Made by a program: the position numbers and the translations under genes | Notes under the pieces: generated by a model | Told to the model about the DNA's origin: nothing | Databases searched by the model: none | What the model saw: the letters and a program-made list of their open reading frames with translations, nothing else | Source: Eriocheir sinensis | Taxonomy: Eukaryota > Arthropoda > Malacostraca > Decapoda > Varunidae | DNA: 64,000 nt | Direction: 5' to 3' | NCBI RefSeq assembly: GCF_024679095.1 | Contig: NC_066512.1 | Span: 13,857,536-13,921,535 of the forward strand | Shown here: positions 9,591 through 20,339 of the stretch, piece by piece | Layout: each line of letters begins with the position of its first letter | Position numbering within the stretch: the stretch's first letter is position 1

Positions 9591-11205
9591 TCCTATCCTT
9601 GCTCTTCCTTTCCTCTTGCTCCTATCCATGCACTTCCTTTCCTCTTGCTCCTATCCTTGCTCTTCCATTCCTCTTGCTCCTATCCTTGCTCTTCCTTTCC
9701 TCTTGCTCCTCTCCTTACTCTTCCTTTCCTCTTGCTCCTATCCTTGGTCTTCCTTTCCACTTGCTCCTCTCCTTGGTCTTCCTTTCCTCTTGCTCCTCTC
9801 CTTGGTCTTCCTTTCCTCTTGCTCCTATCCATGCTCTTCCTTTCCTCTTGCTCCTATCCTTGCTCTTCCTTTCCTCTTGCTCCTATCCTTGCTCTTCCTT
9901 TCCTCTTGCTCCTATCCTTGCTCTTCCTTTCCTCTTGCTCCTCTCCTTGCTCTTCCTCTTGCTCCTATCCTTGCTCTTCCTTTCCTCTTGCTCCTCTCCT
10001 TGCTCTTCCTTTCCTCTTGCTCCTCTCCTTGCTCTTCCTTTCCTCTTGCTCCTCTCCTTGCTCTTCCTTTCCTCTTGCTCCTCTCCTTGCTCTTCCTTTC
10101 CTCTTGCTCCTCTCCTTGCTCTTCCTTTCCTCTTGCTCCTCTCCTTGCTCTTCCTTTCCTCTTGCTCCTATCCATGCTCTTCCATTCCTCTTGCTTCTAT
10201 CCATGCTATTCCTTTCCTCTTGCTCCTATCCATGCTCTTCCATTCCTCTTGCTTCTATCCATGCTTTTCCTTTCCTCTTGCTCCTATCCATGCTCTTCCA
10301 TTCCTCTTGCTCCTCTCCTTGCTCTTCCTTTCCTCTTGCTCCTCTCCTTGCTCTTCCTTTCCTCTTGCTCCTCTCCTTGCTCTTCCTTTCCTCTTGCTCC
10401 TCTCCTTGCTCTTCCTTTCCTCTTGCTCCTATCCATGCTCTTCCATTCCTCTTGCTTCTATCCATGCTTTTCCTTTCCTCTTGCTCCTATCCATGCTCTT
10501 CCATTCCTCTTGCTCCTATCCTTGCTCTTCCTTTCCTCTTGCTCCTATCCTTGCTCTTCCTTTCCTCTTGCTCCTATCCATGCACTTCCTTTCCTCTTGC
10601 TCCTATCCTTGCTCTTCCTTTCCTCTTGCTCCTATCCTTGCTCTTCCTTTCCTCTTGCTCCTATCCTTGCTCTTCCTTTCCTCTTGCTCCTCTCCTTGCT
10701 CTTCCTTTCCTCTTGCTCCTATCCTTGCTCTTCCTTTCCTCTTGCTCCTATCCTTGCTCTTCCTTTCCTCTTGCTCCTCTCCTTGCTCTTCCTTTCCTCT
10801 TGCTCCTATCCATGCACTTCCTTTCCTCTTGCTCCTATCCTTGCTCTTCCTTTCCTCTTGCTCCTCTCCTTGCTCTTCCTTTCCTCTTGCTCCTATCCAT
10901 GCACTTCCTTTCCTCTTGCTCCTCTCCTTGCTCTTCCTTTCCTCTTGCTCCTATCCTTGCTCTTCCTTTCCTCTTGCTCCTCTCCTTGCTCTTCCTTTCC
11001 TCTTGCTCCTATCCATGCACTTCCTTTCCTCTTGCTCCTCTCCTTGCTCTTCCTTTCCTCTTGCTCCTATCCTTGCTCTTCCTTTCCTCTTGCTCCTATC
11101 CATGCTCTTCCTTTCCTCTTGCTCCTCTCCTTGCTCTTCCTTTCCTCTTGCTCCTATCCATGCTCTTCCTTTCCTCTTGCTCCTATCCATGCTCTTCCTT
11201 TCCTC
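9591..11205. repeat. 29-bp minisatellite, ~56 units
   Basis: The unit GCTCTTCCTTTCCTCTTG + CTCCTATCCTT repeats without other sequence for 1.6 kb. Variants are CTAT/CTCT, CCTT/CCAT, GCTC/GCAC and TTCCT/TTCCA, with one shortened unit near 9950. Because 29 is not a multiple of three and no frame has a stop, all three plus frames stay open and encode the same cyclic 29-residue Leu/Ser/Cys/Pro repeat. The ~570-residue open frames are therefore by-products of the array, not evidence for a gene. Confidence 0.97.
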
Positions 11206-11500
11206 CTCCTTCTCATTCTTCTTATGCTCTTATTGTTTCTTGTTAGACTTTTTTTTGTACTCTTAAACATGAATATCATCATCATCTACTTTTACTTCAT
11301 CGTCATCACCATCTAATACTCCTCCCGCTCTTTCTATCCTATCTTCTCATTTCCTTCCCTTGCTCGTACTCTTTCCTCTATTTTGTCCCTTCTACTGTTA
11401 TTCTTTATTCTTTTTTTTCTATATTTTCTTCCTCCTACTCCTCCTCCTGCTTCTCTTTTTTTCAACCACAATCACACCTTCTCTTCCTTCTCCTCCACAC
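11206..11500. other. Pyrimidine-rich degenerate tract
   Basis: CTCCT/TTCTT-rich DNA bordering the minisatellite, without gene features. Confidence 0.6.
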
Positions 11501-11657
11501 ACTAAGTGATCGGCGAGAGCCAGCTAAGAGGTGTTCCGCGGCGTTGTGTTCTCTCGTTGCTCTGTCGAGCATGGTGCAGAGTCGTCATGAGGATGTATAA
11601 CACTATATATGTTAATATTCAGGTTTCTCTATCGACACTCCTAGTGAACTGCAACCA

Positions 11658-11660
<3 letters not shown>

Positions 11661-11690
<30 letters not shown>
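11661..11690. repeat. (TG)n tail of SINE-2 copy a
   Basis: Fifteen TG units abut the 3' end (minus strand) of the neighbouring SINE; read on that strand the SINE ends GAATTA followed by (CA)n. Confidence 0.9.
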
Positions 11691-11694
<4 letters not shown>

Positions 11695-11934
11695 TCACCC
11701 ACGGCCTGCACGAGCTGGACCTATCGCCAGCAAGTACCCTATCGACCCAGGCAAGCTCATTATAGTCGATCTCTGGGTACTGTTGGAACCTTCACACACC
11801 ATTAACCCCAAGGGAGGGGGACAGTAACCGCTCCTCTCTCAGTGGAAAAATCCCGGGCCTGAGCACGGCTCAAACTTCCGCTTGCCAGACCGTGAAGCCT
11901 GGAAGCGCAGAGCTCTACCACTGAGCTATCGGAA

Positions 11935-11936
<2 letters not shown>
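11691..11936 (-). mobile_element. SINE-2 copy a, tRNA-derived
   Basis: Read on the minus strand it starts CGTTCCGATAGCTCAGTGG (A box), continues with a B-box-like AGTTTGAGCC, has an unrelated body, and ends GGGTGAATTA before (CA)n. The same 3' end is found at 12152 and 39741. Confidence 0.82.

Positions 11937-12451
<515 letters not shown>

Positions 12452-12510
<59 letters not shown>
12452..12510. repeat. (TG)n(TA)n microsatellite
   Basis: About 26 TG units and a short TATATA end, abutting the 5' end of SINE-2 copy b. Confidence 0.96.
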
Positions 12511-12511
<1 letters not shown>

Positions 12512-13108
12512 AGGAAACCATTTCAATGCATTACGATAGTGCCTTCTGAAGTTACAACCACATCAAATATGCAAAGGGAGAGAGAGGTTACCTCCCCTCT
12601 CCCCCCCTCCCCCCACCACCAACAACAAGAACAACAACAACACACAACAAACACCTTGTGACAAACTCCTATTTACACCACTAAATTTACGAAAAGTAGG
12701 TTCTTGTCTTCCTGCTGATTAATGATATTTTGTTGCGAAATTAATGCAAATTAACTCATAATATAACGTATATAACTGTGCTATGTACGGGGCGTTTACT
12801 TTTGGCTTGTTTGTTTACTGCTGGCCTGTTTGTTTACTGCTGGCCTGTTTGTTTACTGGAGGTGGTGGCGGTGGTTATTGTGGTGGTAGCAGCGGTAGCA
12901 TTATAGGAGCGGGAGCAGGGATTGGAGCAGCGTTTTCCCTCCATCCATTCTCAAATATATGTAAAGCGCATGACACAGACTCCATTATAGAGACGAAAAA
13001 TAAAGCATAACTCAACTTTGCGAGGAAAGGTGAAAGATATCTAATACCGGCACTCCTTATTTAGACTCCATGCAGGGTGGTGAACATGCCCATTATTTGT
13101 GTGGGCGT

Positions 13109-13564
13109 CAGGGATGGAATACTCGTATTCGGTATTCGTATTCGAATACATTCGAATGCCATATTTGGGTGTATTCGAATAATCATTGATAGAAATCAAA
13201 GTATTCTCATTCGTATTCGAATACAGGGGAAATGTATTCATATTCTGCGAATAATCTGACGAATATTTCAAAATTTATTATCAGATATAACAGATGTTGT
13301 TCCTTACAACTCCAGCTTCCTGGGCGGACGTATAATCGTTGTGTATAGTTCAGGTTCATGAGATTATTTTACTGTTGCATAACTTTAGAACAGTGTTATA
13401 CCCAGTTTTATCAAGAAGGTATTTTTCGATGAAAAGTATTCATGAATGTATTCATGAATGCTTTCAACAAGTATTCGTATTTGTATTCGAATTAAAACCA
13501 TTTCAGTGTATTCGAATTCGTATTCGTATTCGAATACACAACTCTTGTATTCACTACATCCCTG
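13109..13564. mobile_element. hAT-like MITE, 456 bp
   Basis: The ends are CAGGGATG and CATCCCTG, inverted copies matching the CAGGG start usual for hAT elements. Both subterminal regions are full of short TATTCG/CGAATA motifs in both orientations. Flanking 8-mers GTGGGCGT (13101-13108) and GTGGGTGT (13567-13574, two bases after the end) match at 7 of 8, like a hAT 8-bp target duplication. No transposase frame exists. The superfamily call combines observed ends with family knowledge. Confidence 0.8.
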
Positions 13565-13719
13565 TTGTGGGTGTGTGTGCGTCCGTGTGTGGGACAGTGA
13601 GAAAAAGGGGAAGGGGATAGCGTCGTGAAGGAATGGAGTAGATTGAGCAGTATGTATTAAAAACTTATACCATGTGAAGCTGCAAATGGAGGTAAGATAG
13701 ATATGGGTGAGGAGAAAAG

Positions 13720-13807
13720 TGTGAGTGTGTGGATGTGGGTGGGTGGGTGGGTGGGGGGGGTATGATATGGTGTGGTGTCGTGTGGTGTAGTATTGTGTAG
13801 TATAGTG

Positions 13808-13849
<42 letters not shown>

Positions 13850-13929
13850 GTGTGGTGTGGTGTGGTGTGGTGTGGTGTGTGCGTGTGTGTGTGTGTGTGT
13901 GTATGCGTGTGCTTGTGCGTGTGTGTGTG

Positions 13930-13964
<35 letters not shown>

Positions 13965-13965
13965 A
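13720..13965. repeat. GT-rich compound repeat with GGTGT units
   Basis: (GT)n interspersed with GGTGT pentamers (13855-13880), GGGTG runs (13733-13757) and GCGTGT variants. Confidence 0.9.
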
Positions 13966-14310
13966 CAAGACGTAATGGGAGGATCGGAGGATAATAGAGG
14001 TAAGGTGGCGAGGTGGCAGGAAAGGAGGAAGGATAGAAAGTGAGAAAGTGTGCAAAAGAAGAGAAGGTTGTAAGGAAAAAAAGAAAAGGAAAGGAATAAA
14101 GGATGAAAAGAGATAAAGGAATGGAGAGAGAGTAGGGAGTGAGGAAAGGGGAAAGGAAAGAAAGAAGGGAGAAAATCTGGAGGAAGGAAAATAAGGAAAG
14201 AAGGAAGTGAGGAAGGCGGCAGCAAGGGTCGGATAAAGGGAGTGATGAAGGGAGGAAGTAAGGAATGAGGAAAGGATTTTCAACGTAAGGGGAGAACTAT
14301 GAGGCTAGCT
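13966..14310. other. Purine-rich spacer
   Basis: GGAAAG/GAAGG-rich DNA without recognisable features. The long Ser/Phe/Pro open frames on the minus strand are low-complexity. Confidence 0.5.
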
Positions 14311-14318
14311 GGCACGTA

Positions 14319-14415
<97 letters not shown>
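14319..14415. repeat. (TG)n(AG)n microsatellite
   Basis: About 9 TG and 38 AG units directly abutting a CR1 fragment. Confidence 0.96.
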
Positions 14416-14417
<2 letters not shown>

Positions 14418-14775
14418 CAGGTCCTTGACGCATTGAACGCTTTTGAGTTTAACGCCACACATTACATAATCGAACTCATTATCTATTGTGTCAATTTGAA
14501 GAACATGTATGTCACTTATTTGTATTAAAGGGCATCTCCCATCTATCAAATCAAGCTGTAATTTTATACAAATCTTCCTGGAGGCTTTGTCTTCGTCAGA
14601 GATGACCGAATTACCATTCTTTCTGTCGTCAGAAACCTAGGTCAACGTCATTGATGTAAATTATACACAGCACTGGGCCAAGAACTGAGCCCTGAGGGAC
14701 ACCACTAGTGACAGGCGCCGACTCTGAATTAAATCCATCGATCACCACTCTTTGATGTCTGTTGTTCAACATGGG
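14416..14775 (-). mobile_element. CR1-like LINE fragment (RT palm)
   Basis: The sequence is a diverged copy of 21850-22235 (same strand). It shares the segments coding for [14 protein letters not shown] residues, LLNTNR-type linker and VKLKSVQCVKDLG. Stops and frameshifts are present. Confidence 0.85.
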
Positions 14776-14830
14776 TGTTTTTTCTGCGGGGAAAGAGGCT
14801 CATTCAGATCATCGCAGAACCCCCCAAAAG
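14776..14830. repeat. Dispersed unit of the 26-kb tandem repeat family (copy 1)
   Basis: GGGGAAAGAGGCTCATTCAG followed by ATCATCGCAGAACC is related to GGGGTGAAGGAGACTCATTC + GTATCAGCACA at 26370-26405. Confidence 0.6.
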
Positions 14831-15036
14831 GATGATTTTACAATAGAACATCAAAATAATAAACGTCGAAAAAGATAATCAACACCAAGATAATGAACAC
14901 AGAGAAAATGATATAAAAACACAAAAGAATGAAAAGAAAGAAAAGGGAAAAAAGAAAAGAAAAGAAAAAAAGAAAAAAATACCAATTGTAAATAAAACAA
15001 ACAAAATAATAAAAATAAAATTAAAGAAGGAAAAAG

Positions 15037-15185
<149 letters not shown>

Positions 15186-15254
15186 TAGTAATATCAAATA
15201 CTTATAAAATAAATGAAAATATCTGTCTCTCGGCTCAAACAGCATCACAAAAAT

Positions 15255-15310
15255 TATGTGTGAGTCTTTTCAGGGTGAAAGAGGCTCATCCAGACCATCA
15301 CAGAACACTA
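15255..15310. repeat. Dispersed unit of the 26-kb tandem repeat family (copy 2)
   Basis: TTTTCAGGGTGAAAGAGGCT followed by CATCCAGACCATCACAGAACA. It is nearer to the 14.78-kb copy than to the 26-kb units. A-rich CATCAA/ATAATA filler follows, as in the array. Confidence 0.6.
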
Positions 15311-15477
15311 AATAATGGAGGATATAAAAAAAGAACAGCAAAAAGGAAAATAAAGTATCAAACCACCAAGTATAATGTAATACTGAACATCAAAAGAGTA
15401 ATATATAAACAGAACATCAAGAAAGTAACAGGGAACACCAAAAAATGCTAAAAACTCAAAATCCTGGAAAAGAATGA

Positions 15478-15655
15478 TCCACCAACTAACTAAAAATCTC
15501 TCTAATTAAACAATCTATCTAATTAGCTAACTCTATCTGTTTGACTACCTACCAACCTACCTACCGACCTAACTAGCCATCTAACAATGAAACTAACTAG
15601 CTCACTAACTTTTTAACTATCTATTAAACTAACTCTTTAACTACCTATTTAGGTA
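15478..15655. repeat. Degenerate CTAA/CTAC tetranucleotide tract
   Basis: Repeated variants of ACTAACTAGCTA and CCTACCTACC. Confidence 0.8.
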
Positions 15656-15698
15656 CCCACAGTCCCCCTCACCCTCCCCTCAGAACGCATTGCACTGG

Positions 15699-15700
<2 letters not shown>

Positions 15701-15756
<56 letters not shown>
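15701..15756. repeat. (GT)n microsatellite
   Basis: Twenty-eight GT units. Confidence 0.97.
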
Positions 15757-15759
<3 letters not shown>

Positions 15760-15846
15760 TGTTGCTTGGCTACTTGGAGAGGCCGATGGAAGGAAGTTGT
15801 TTAAAACGGATACTACTGGTGTTGAGGTTTCCTTGCTTTTCTTTGT

Positions 15847-15849
<3 letters not shown>

Positions 15850-15918
<69 letters not shown>

Positions 15919-15990
15919 GTCAGTCTGTTTGTCTGTGTCTGTCTCTGTATGTGTCTGTCTGTTTGTCTGTCTGTCTCATTCACTTATTCA
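15850..15990. repeat. (CT)n followed by degenerate GTCT/CTGT
   Basis: About 31 CT units to 15912, then T run and CTGT/GTCT variants up to the SINE-1 at 16002. Confidence 0.95.
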
Positions 15991-16001
15991 CTCACTCATT
16001 C

Positions 16002-16332
16002 GGGGAGGCGGTGGCTGAGTGGTTAGCGTGCCGGCGCAGCGTCCGGGAGCTCCAGGAGGGACGCTGGTTCGAATCGTGGCTCCCGTACAGCTGGGATTTT
16101 GCCGAGTGGCCTAAGACTACACACATGCTGTCCTGAAGACCACCTATCAACCCGGAATCTAGATTACTTCTCCATAGAGAGGCTCAAAGATGAGCTCCGG
16201 GGGGCAGCATGAGCCAATACAAGATGGTGCCACTTTAAACACTCGCCTGCGCTAGAACGGGTTGGGCCGACTGGGGCCGACCATCAGGCCCCACCAGGGA
16301 AAAGCCTAACGGCGCAATAGGCCACAACGTAG

Positions 16333-16333
<1 letters not shown>
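16002..16333 (+). mobile_element. SINE-1 copy 2
   Basis: This copy has the clearest promoter: A box GTGGCTGAGTGGTTAGCGTG and B box GGTTCGAATC. The body matches copy 1 (TGGGATTTTGCCGAGTGGCC, CATGCTGTCCTGAAGACCAC). The 3' end GGCCACAACGT passes into (AC)n rather than poly(A). Confidence 0.9.

Positions 16334-16381
<48 letters not shown>
16334..16381. repeat. (AC)n tail after SINE-1 copy 2
   Basis: About 24 AC units directly continue the SINE 3' end, followed by short CAT repeats. Confidence 0.95.
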
Positions 16382-16383
<2 letters not shown>

Positions 16384-16614
16384 CATCATCATCATTATCA
16401 TCTTTTTTCCTCACTCTCCTCCTTTTTCTGTTGCTTTCTGTTGCTCTAATTAACCTTTTTCCTCTTCCCACCTTTTCATTAATCGTTATCATTATCAGCC
16501 TAGGTTTGACCCTCCGAGGGATGACACTTGGCTTCTTTCACTTGTGCAGCTATTTTTCGAAAAAAGTATTCCTCAACAAATTTTAGTAGGTACTCACATA
16601 ATTACTTTGTTAAA

Positions 16615-17045
16615 TGAAACTTCTCAAAGCAGGTCTAGGTGTGAGAGGGACTTAGGAGTCGCTAGGAATCGTGCAAACAGGGTACCGAGTTTCATTTCAA
16701 GAAGTGGAAACAATAGAAGCGTTGAAGTCATCCTCAAGCTTTACTTAGCATTAGTTAGACCTCATCTTGATTATGCGGTTCAGTTCCGGTCACCTTACAA
16801 TAGAATATACTATAGGCTATCAATATGTTAGAGTCAATATGTTAGACTAAGGAGTATAACAAAAAAATAATGATTCAAGGGGTGAGAAACTTGCCATATG
16901 AGTAAACGGATGAAGGGCTTTAATAGAGGGGATGTTAAAACGGTTTTGGTGGTAAATGACCCGGGTAGGACACATAGCAATGGGTTTATGTTAGATAAAT
17001 TCATATTCGACAAAGACATAGGCAGAAAATGATTTACCAACAGGA
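16615..17045 (+). mobile_element. CR1-like LINE fragment (ORF2 C-terminal region)
   Basis: Frames encode [35 protein letters not shown] and YAVQF. The equivalent minus-strand copy at 34340-34600 reads CERDLGVLVNADLK and FALVRPHLDYAVQFW, so about 12 residues are missing here. It is broken and truncated. Confidence 0.85.
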
Positions 17046-17174
17046 AGTCAGCTATGCTCGTGTGGTCCCGTCTCTGAGTCTCAATTGGTCAAAATTCGCT
17101 TTAAACTCGTTTATGTTTCTGGATTGAACATCTTTGTCTATTGGGGAAGCTATATTTCTTTACATCTTTCAAGC

Positions 17175-17175
<1 letters not shown>

Positions 17176-17226
<51 letters not shown>

Positions 17227-17280
17227 TTTTGTGTGTGTGTGTGGTTTTGTGTGTGTGTGTGTGGTTTTGTGTGTGTGTGG

Positions 17281-17310
<30 letters not shown>
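17176..17310. repeat. (TG)n with TGTGGTTTTG higher-order units
   Basis: Pure TG to 17225, then three to four units of GTGTGTGTGTGGTTTT, then TG again and a T run. Confidence 0.95.
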
Positions 17311-17312
<2 letters not shown>

Positions 17313-17833
17313 TATTTCTTTTTTTTTTTTGTAATACGAGAAGGGAAAAATCTACTAATATTCATAACATAATCTTACCAGTGTTATTCTAATCATGATT
17401 CGCGTGACGGGTATCTCTTAATATATCCAATAATCAATACTCTCCTTCCATAATGAGCACAGAAAGAACGATATTATACATCGATACTTGTATCCACTTC
17501 CTTCACAGCGAGGGTCTTACATAACCTCCCTCTTATTCGCGATACACCTCACCATCCTCCTCCTCCCCGTCTTCTCCTTCATCTTCGGCAGAAAGCATTG
17601 ATTACTTGATGAGGTTTCCTAAGCTTCTTACGAAGGTCACTATCGATGGGGCTCTACAAGATGCTGCATAGTAGATAATAGGAAATATAGCAAGCAATTG
17701 CGTTGTGGCTTAGTTGGATAACGATAGTATTTTTTCTCGGGATAAAAGACTAACTTGTGTAAAAAAATTACTTTAGCCCATGTCATCACATTGCTTCTGA
17801 GTCCTTAGCTCCCCAGGATACAAAGAGCCACTG
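17311..17833. other. Unassigned spacer
   Basis: No supported gene, RNA or repeat family. Confidence 0.45.
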
Positions 17834-18051
17834 GAAACCAGATTGGCCAGATCGTTTTTGGGTTGGCTTCCGCGGGTCCTTTCCTCCCCGCCCCTCTGCC
17901 ACAATGCCCCAGCATCTATATCTTCCTCTCATATATTACCTATAGCTATCAAATGAGAGGACTAGCCAGGTGTTGGAACTGTGTGGCAGTGAAGAAAGGA
18001 GGAAAGGACCCGCGAGAGCCAACGCAAAAATGATCTCGCCAATCTGGTTTC
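17834..18051. mobile_element. 218-bp foldback (near-complete inverted repeat)
   Basis: The outer arms begin GAAACCAGATTGG and end CCAATCTGGTTTC. Pairing continues inward through GCGGGTCCTTTCCTCC/GGAGGAAAGGACCCGC and CTGCCACA/TGTGGCAG to CCTCTCAT/ATGAGAGG, leaving a loop of about 20 bases near 17943. Nearly all of the segment is arm. It has no coding content. It is probably a foldback MITE; no clear target duplication was found. Confidence 0.78.
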
Positions 18052-18870
18052 ATTATAACCATGCACTGCATCATGAACGCATTATGCTGAACATGAGAAT
18101 GAGATTTTTTCTTGACATAGTTTCTGAACTTATGTGACAAGGAAGCTTGACGTTGAAGGAGTAAAACGTGTAGTTCAGGGTAATCTCAGCGTCACCCTTT
18201 TTCAAAATTCGGTACCCCAGATTTTTCAATCCCGGCAGAACTTAACGAATGATTCACGCGCGTGTTCCTCAAAGAGGCGCCGGAACACGTGAATAATTTC
18301 AGTCTTATTTCTCGAGCGGAGGCTTGGGACATTGGCGCACCCTTGATATATTGCAATTTAGGTAACTTGAACAATTTTCTCCTTCTACCAGTAAACTTAC
18401 TTTAATTTGCAGTTTATCTCGGTTAGTCCAGGCCAGCTGGTCGGAAAATTAGCTGCTGCCGCTCGGCACGATTCACGAAACCGTTTCTATTTCGAATTTG
18501 TTTTATTCTCTGCAGGAATCACAGACGAGGACGCGAGGCTTTGGTGTTCTCTATTTGTTTGTCTTCCCTCGCCCACTACGGAACAATGTCTCTGGTTTAC
18601 ATCTTGACGCACAAAAAAATCACTAATGAGATTCCTCGGCGCCTGCGGCCAGTGATGTGCGTCTTTCACATACATAGCATCTAGGTGTTCGATACTCTCT
18701 AGGTGTTCCTTGGCACTTCACGAACGTTGATTTTCGTGATTTTGGAGACGGTGAGGACACAGTGTCTTTAACGTGGTTCTCCACCTCGCGTCTGACAAGC
18801 GACCACTCGCCTGAGAGGAGCCAATAACGGTGATTCAAAAGAAGTCTCGAGCGCTGCCGCGCCCGCGTGC
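18052..18870. other. Unassigned spacer with a small hairpin
   Basis: An imperfect stem TTCACG..TGTTCC/GGAACACGTGAA lies near 18251-18296. No other feature recognised. This would be intronic if the Ig and FN3 exons belong to one gene. Confidence 0.45.
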
Positions 18871-18875
18871 GCGCG

Positions 18876-18914
<39 letters not shown>

Positions 18915-18919
18915 ATAAT

Positions 18920-18956
<37 letters not shown>

Positions 18957-18962
18957 AACACA
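18871..18962. repeat. (GC)n(AC)n, Z-DNA-prone microsatellite
   Basis: GCGCGC of about 14 bp runs into two (AC)n blocks separated by GTATAATAA. It ends within a few bases of the splice donor of the Ig exon. Confidence 0.95.
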
Positions 18963-18969
18963 CACTCAC

Positions 18970-19125
18970 CTGGCGTGATGAAGACCTGGTCGCCGGGCAG
19001 CCGGTGTGAGGTGAACGAGTTGTTGAACACCCAGGAGTGCCTCACCGAGGACGGCGCCGCCTCCACCTGGCAGGTCACGTTCACCTGCTGCCCCAGCCCC
19101 GCCCCGCCCCCGCCCGCCGCGCACA
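18970..19125 (-). CDS. Coding exon, N-terminal half of an Ig domain (Side/nephrin-type receptor)
   Basis: On the minus strand CTCACCAG precedes the exon and CCAG|GTGAGTG ends it; 156 bp. It encodes (V)CAAGGGGAGLGQQ, VNVTCQVEAAPSS, VRHSWVFNNSF and LPGDQVFITP. The pattern of Cys, about 14 residues, then W.FNNS is the B-C half of an immunoglobulin fold, and NNS is characteristic of the last Ig of sidestep/nephrin-like receptors. Such proteins continue with another Ig half and an FN3 domain; an FN3 half exon lies 12.4 kb downstream on the same strand. The exon starts in phase 2 and ends in phase 1, so at least one further exon must lie between the two. Locus-level identity is inference. Confidence 0.75.
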
Positions 19126-19129
19126 CTGG

Positions 19130-19540
19130 TGAGCCTGGGGGTGAAAGTAGTGGCGGTGGTGGTGGTGGTTACGGCGGTGATTATGATTTTACATATGGTT
19201 TCTGTAATACGGGCATATGGTGTGAGTTTTGGTTTCTGATATTAATATGGCGTTGAAAGTGGTGGTTGTGGTAGTGGTGGTGACGGTGCTGGTAGTGATG
19301 ATTTTAAAAATAGCTACCGTATTAAAGGTACTGGGTGGGAATTTTTCATTGTGATGGCAATATTGAAGCAACATTAGTGCGGTTATGATGTTGGTGTAGT
19401 GTGTATAGCGAAGTAGGATGGATGGGGAGAGGGGGGCATTGGTGCTTAGGGAGACGCTGAGCCTCACGGGACTTCCGGGTCGAGGCGCGTTAACCCTTTT
19501 ACGAAGACACGTATATTCCGAATAGCGGGTAAAAGGGAAG
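19130..19540. other. Spacer with GGT/GTG-rich stretch
   Basis: GGTGGTGGTGG-type low complexity near 19150-19290, otherwise unremarkable. Confidence 0.45.
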
Positions 19541-19543
19541 GCT

Positions 19544-19880
19544 GAACGACACTGAAGGATGAAATATGAAGAACGTAGACTCAAGAGGTAAGGCCACATG
19601 GAGCAAAGTGTGTAGCAGGGGAGGGAAAAAGTTGGAAAGAAAGGGTTACCTCCTCTCCTGTCCCGCCTGAACACGCCACTTTACTTCCCCTTTCATGCAC
19701 ATTCTTAACGAAAAGCATCGAGCGAACGACACTGAATGATAAAACATGAAGGACGTGAGTGCCGGAGATAAGGTGTGATGGACCAAAGGAGTGGCGCCTG
19801 TTGGGAAAAGTTACGTCTTTGCTTGAACGCCGCCACACACGGACACGCAACTCACCTTTCATCTTCGTCATTACCCATTT
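19544..19880. repeat. Two-unit diverged tandem duplication, ~180 bp
   Basis: GAACGACACTGAA.GAT.AAA at 19544 recurs at 19724, with shared ACATGAAG.ACGT, GATAAGG and CACCTTTCAT/CCTTTCAT ends. Confidence 0.65.
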
Positions 19881-19954
19881 AAGGAAGTACCAAGCTGCTA
19901 GCAGTATAATATATTTCCTCTAACTTATGGACGCTGAATTAGCAGTCGGGACTC

Positions 19955-20085
19955 GCGGTCACTGCGGGCTGAGTGGTTAGCGTGCTGGGCTCTCATTCAC
20001 CACGCCATGGACAACGTCGGTTCGAATCCCCACGCTACCACCTGGGATTTTTCAGTCACCGCCGAGTGGCACAAAGAAATACGGG
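19955..20085 (+). mobile_element. SINE-1 copy 3, 3'-truncated head
   Basis: A box GGGCTGAGTGGTTAGCGTG, B box GGTTCGAATCC, and the start of the body TGGGATTTTTCAGTCACC. The rest of the body is missing or diverged after 20085. Confidence 0.82.
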
Positions 20086-20245
20086 GTCCAGTCACGCGCC
20101 GATTTCTGTAAATGGGGCGGAGCTAGTGTGATGTCAGTAAGTGTAGGTTCGGAATATGTAGTGCATGTAAAAGTTTGCCAGAAAAGAGAACCAACGTTTT
20201 CTTCCTTTTTTCTTTGGTGTGGGATACTTTTTTTTTTTTTTTACG

Positions 20246-20248
<3 letters not shown>

Positions 20249-20332
<84 letters not shown>
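20249..20332. repeat. (GA)n microsatellite preceded by a T run
   Basis: About 42 GA units after about 15 T. Confidence 0.97.
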
Positions 20333-20336
<4 letters not shown>

Positions 20337-20339
20337 ACC

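Noticed and set aside
9551..11316. Three ~560-585-residue Leu/Ser/Cys-rich open frames
   Set aside because: They are the three frames of a 29-bp tandem repeat with no stop codons; there is no splice, start or domain evidence of a gene.
13657..14283. 208-residue minus-strand frame
   Set aside because: Low-complexity Ser/Pro/Phe and His-Thr repeats from purine-rich DNA and (GT)n.
16002..16085. tRNA gene (Ser/Leu type)
   Set aside because: It is the head of SINE-1, present in many copies with the same non-tRNA body.
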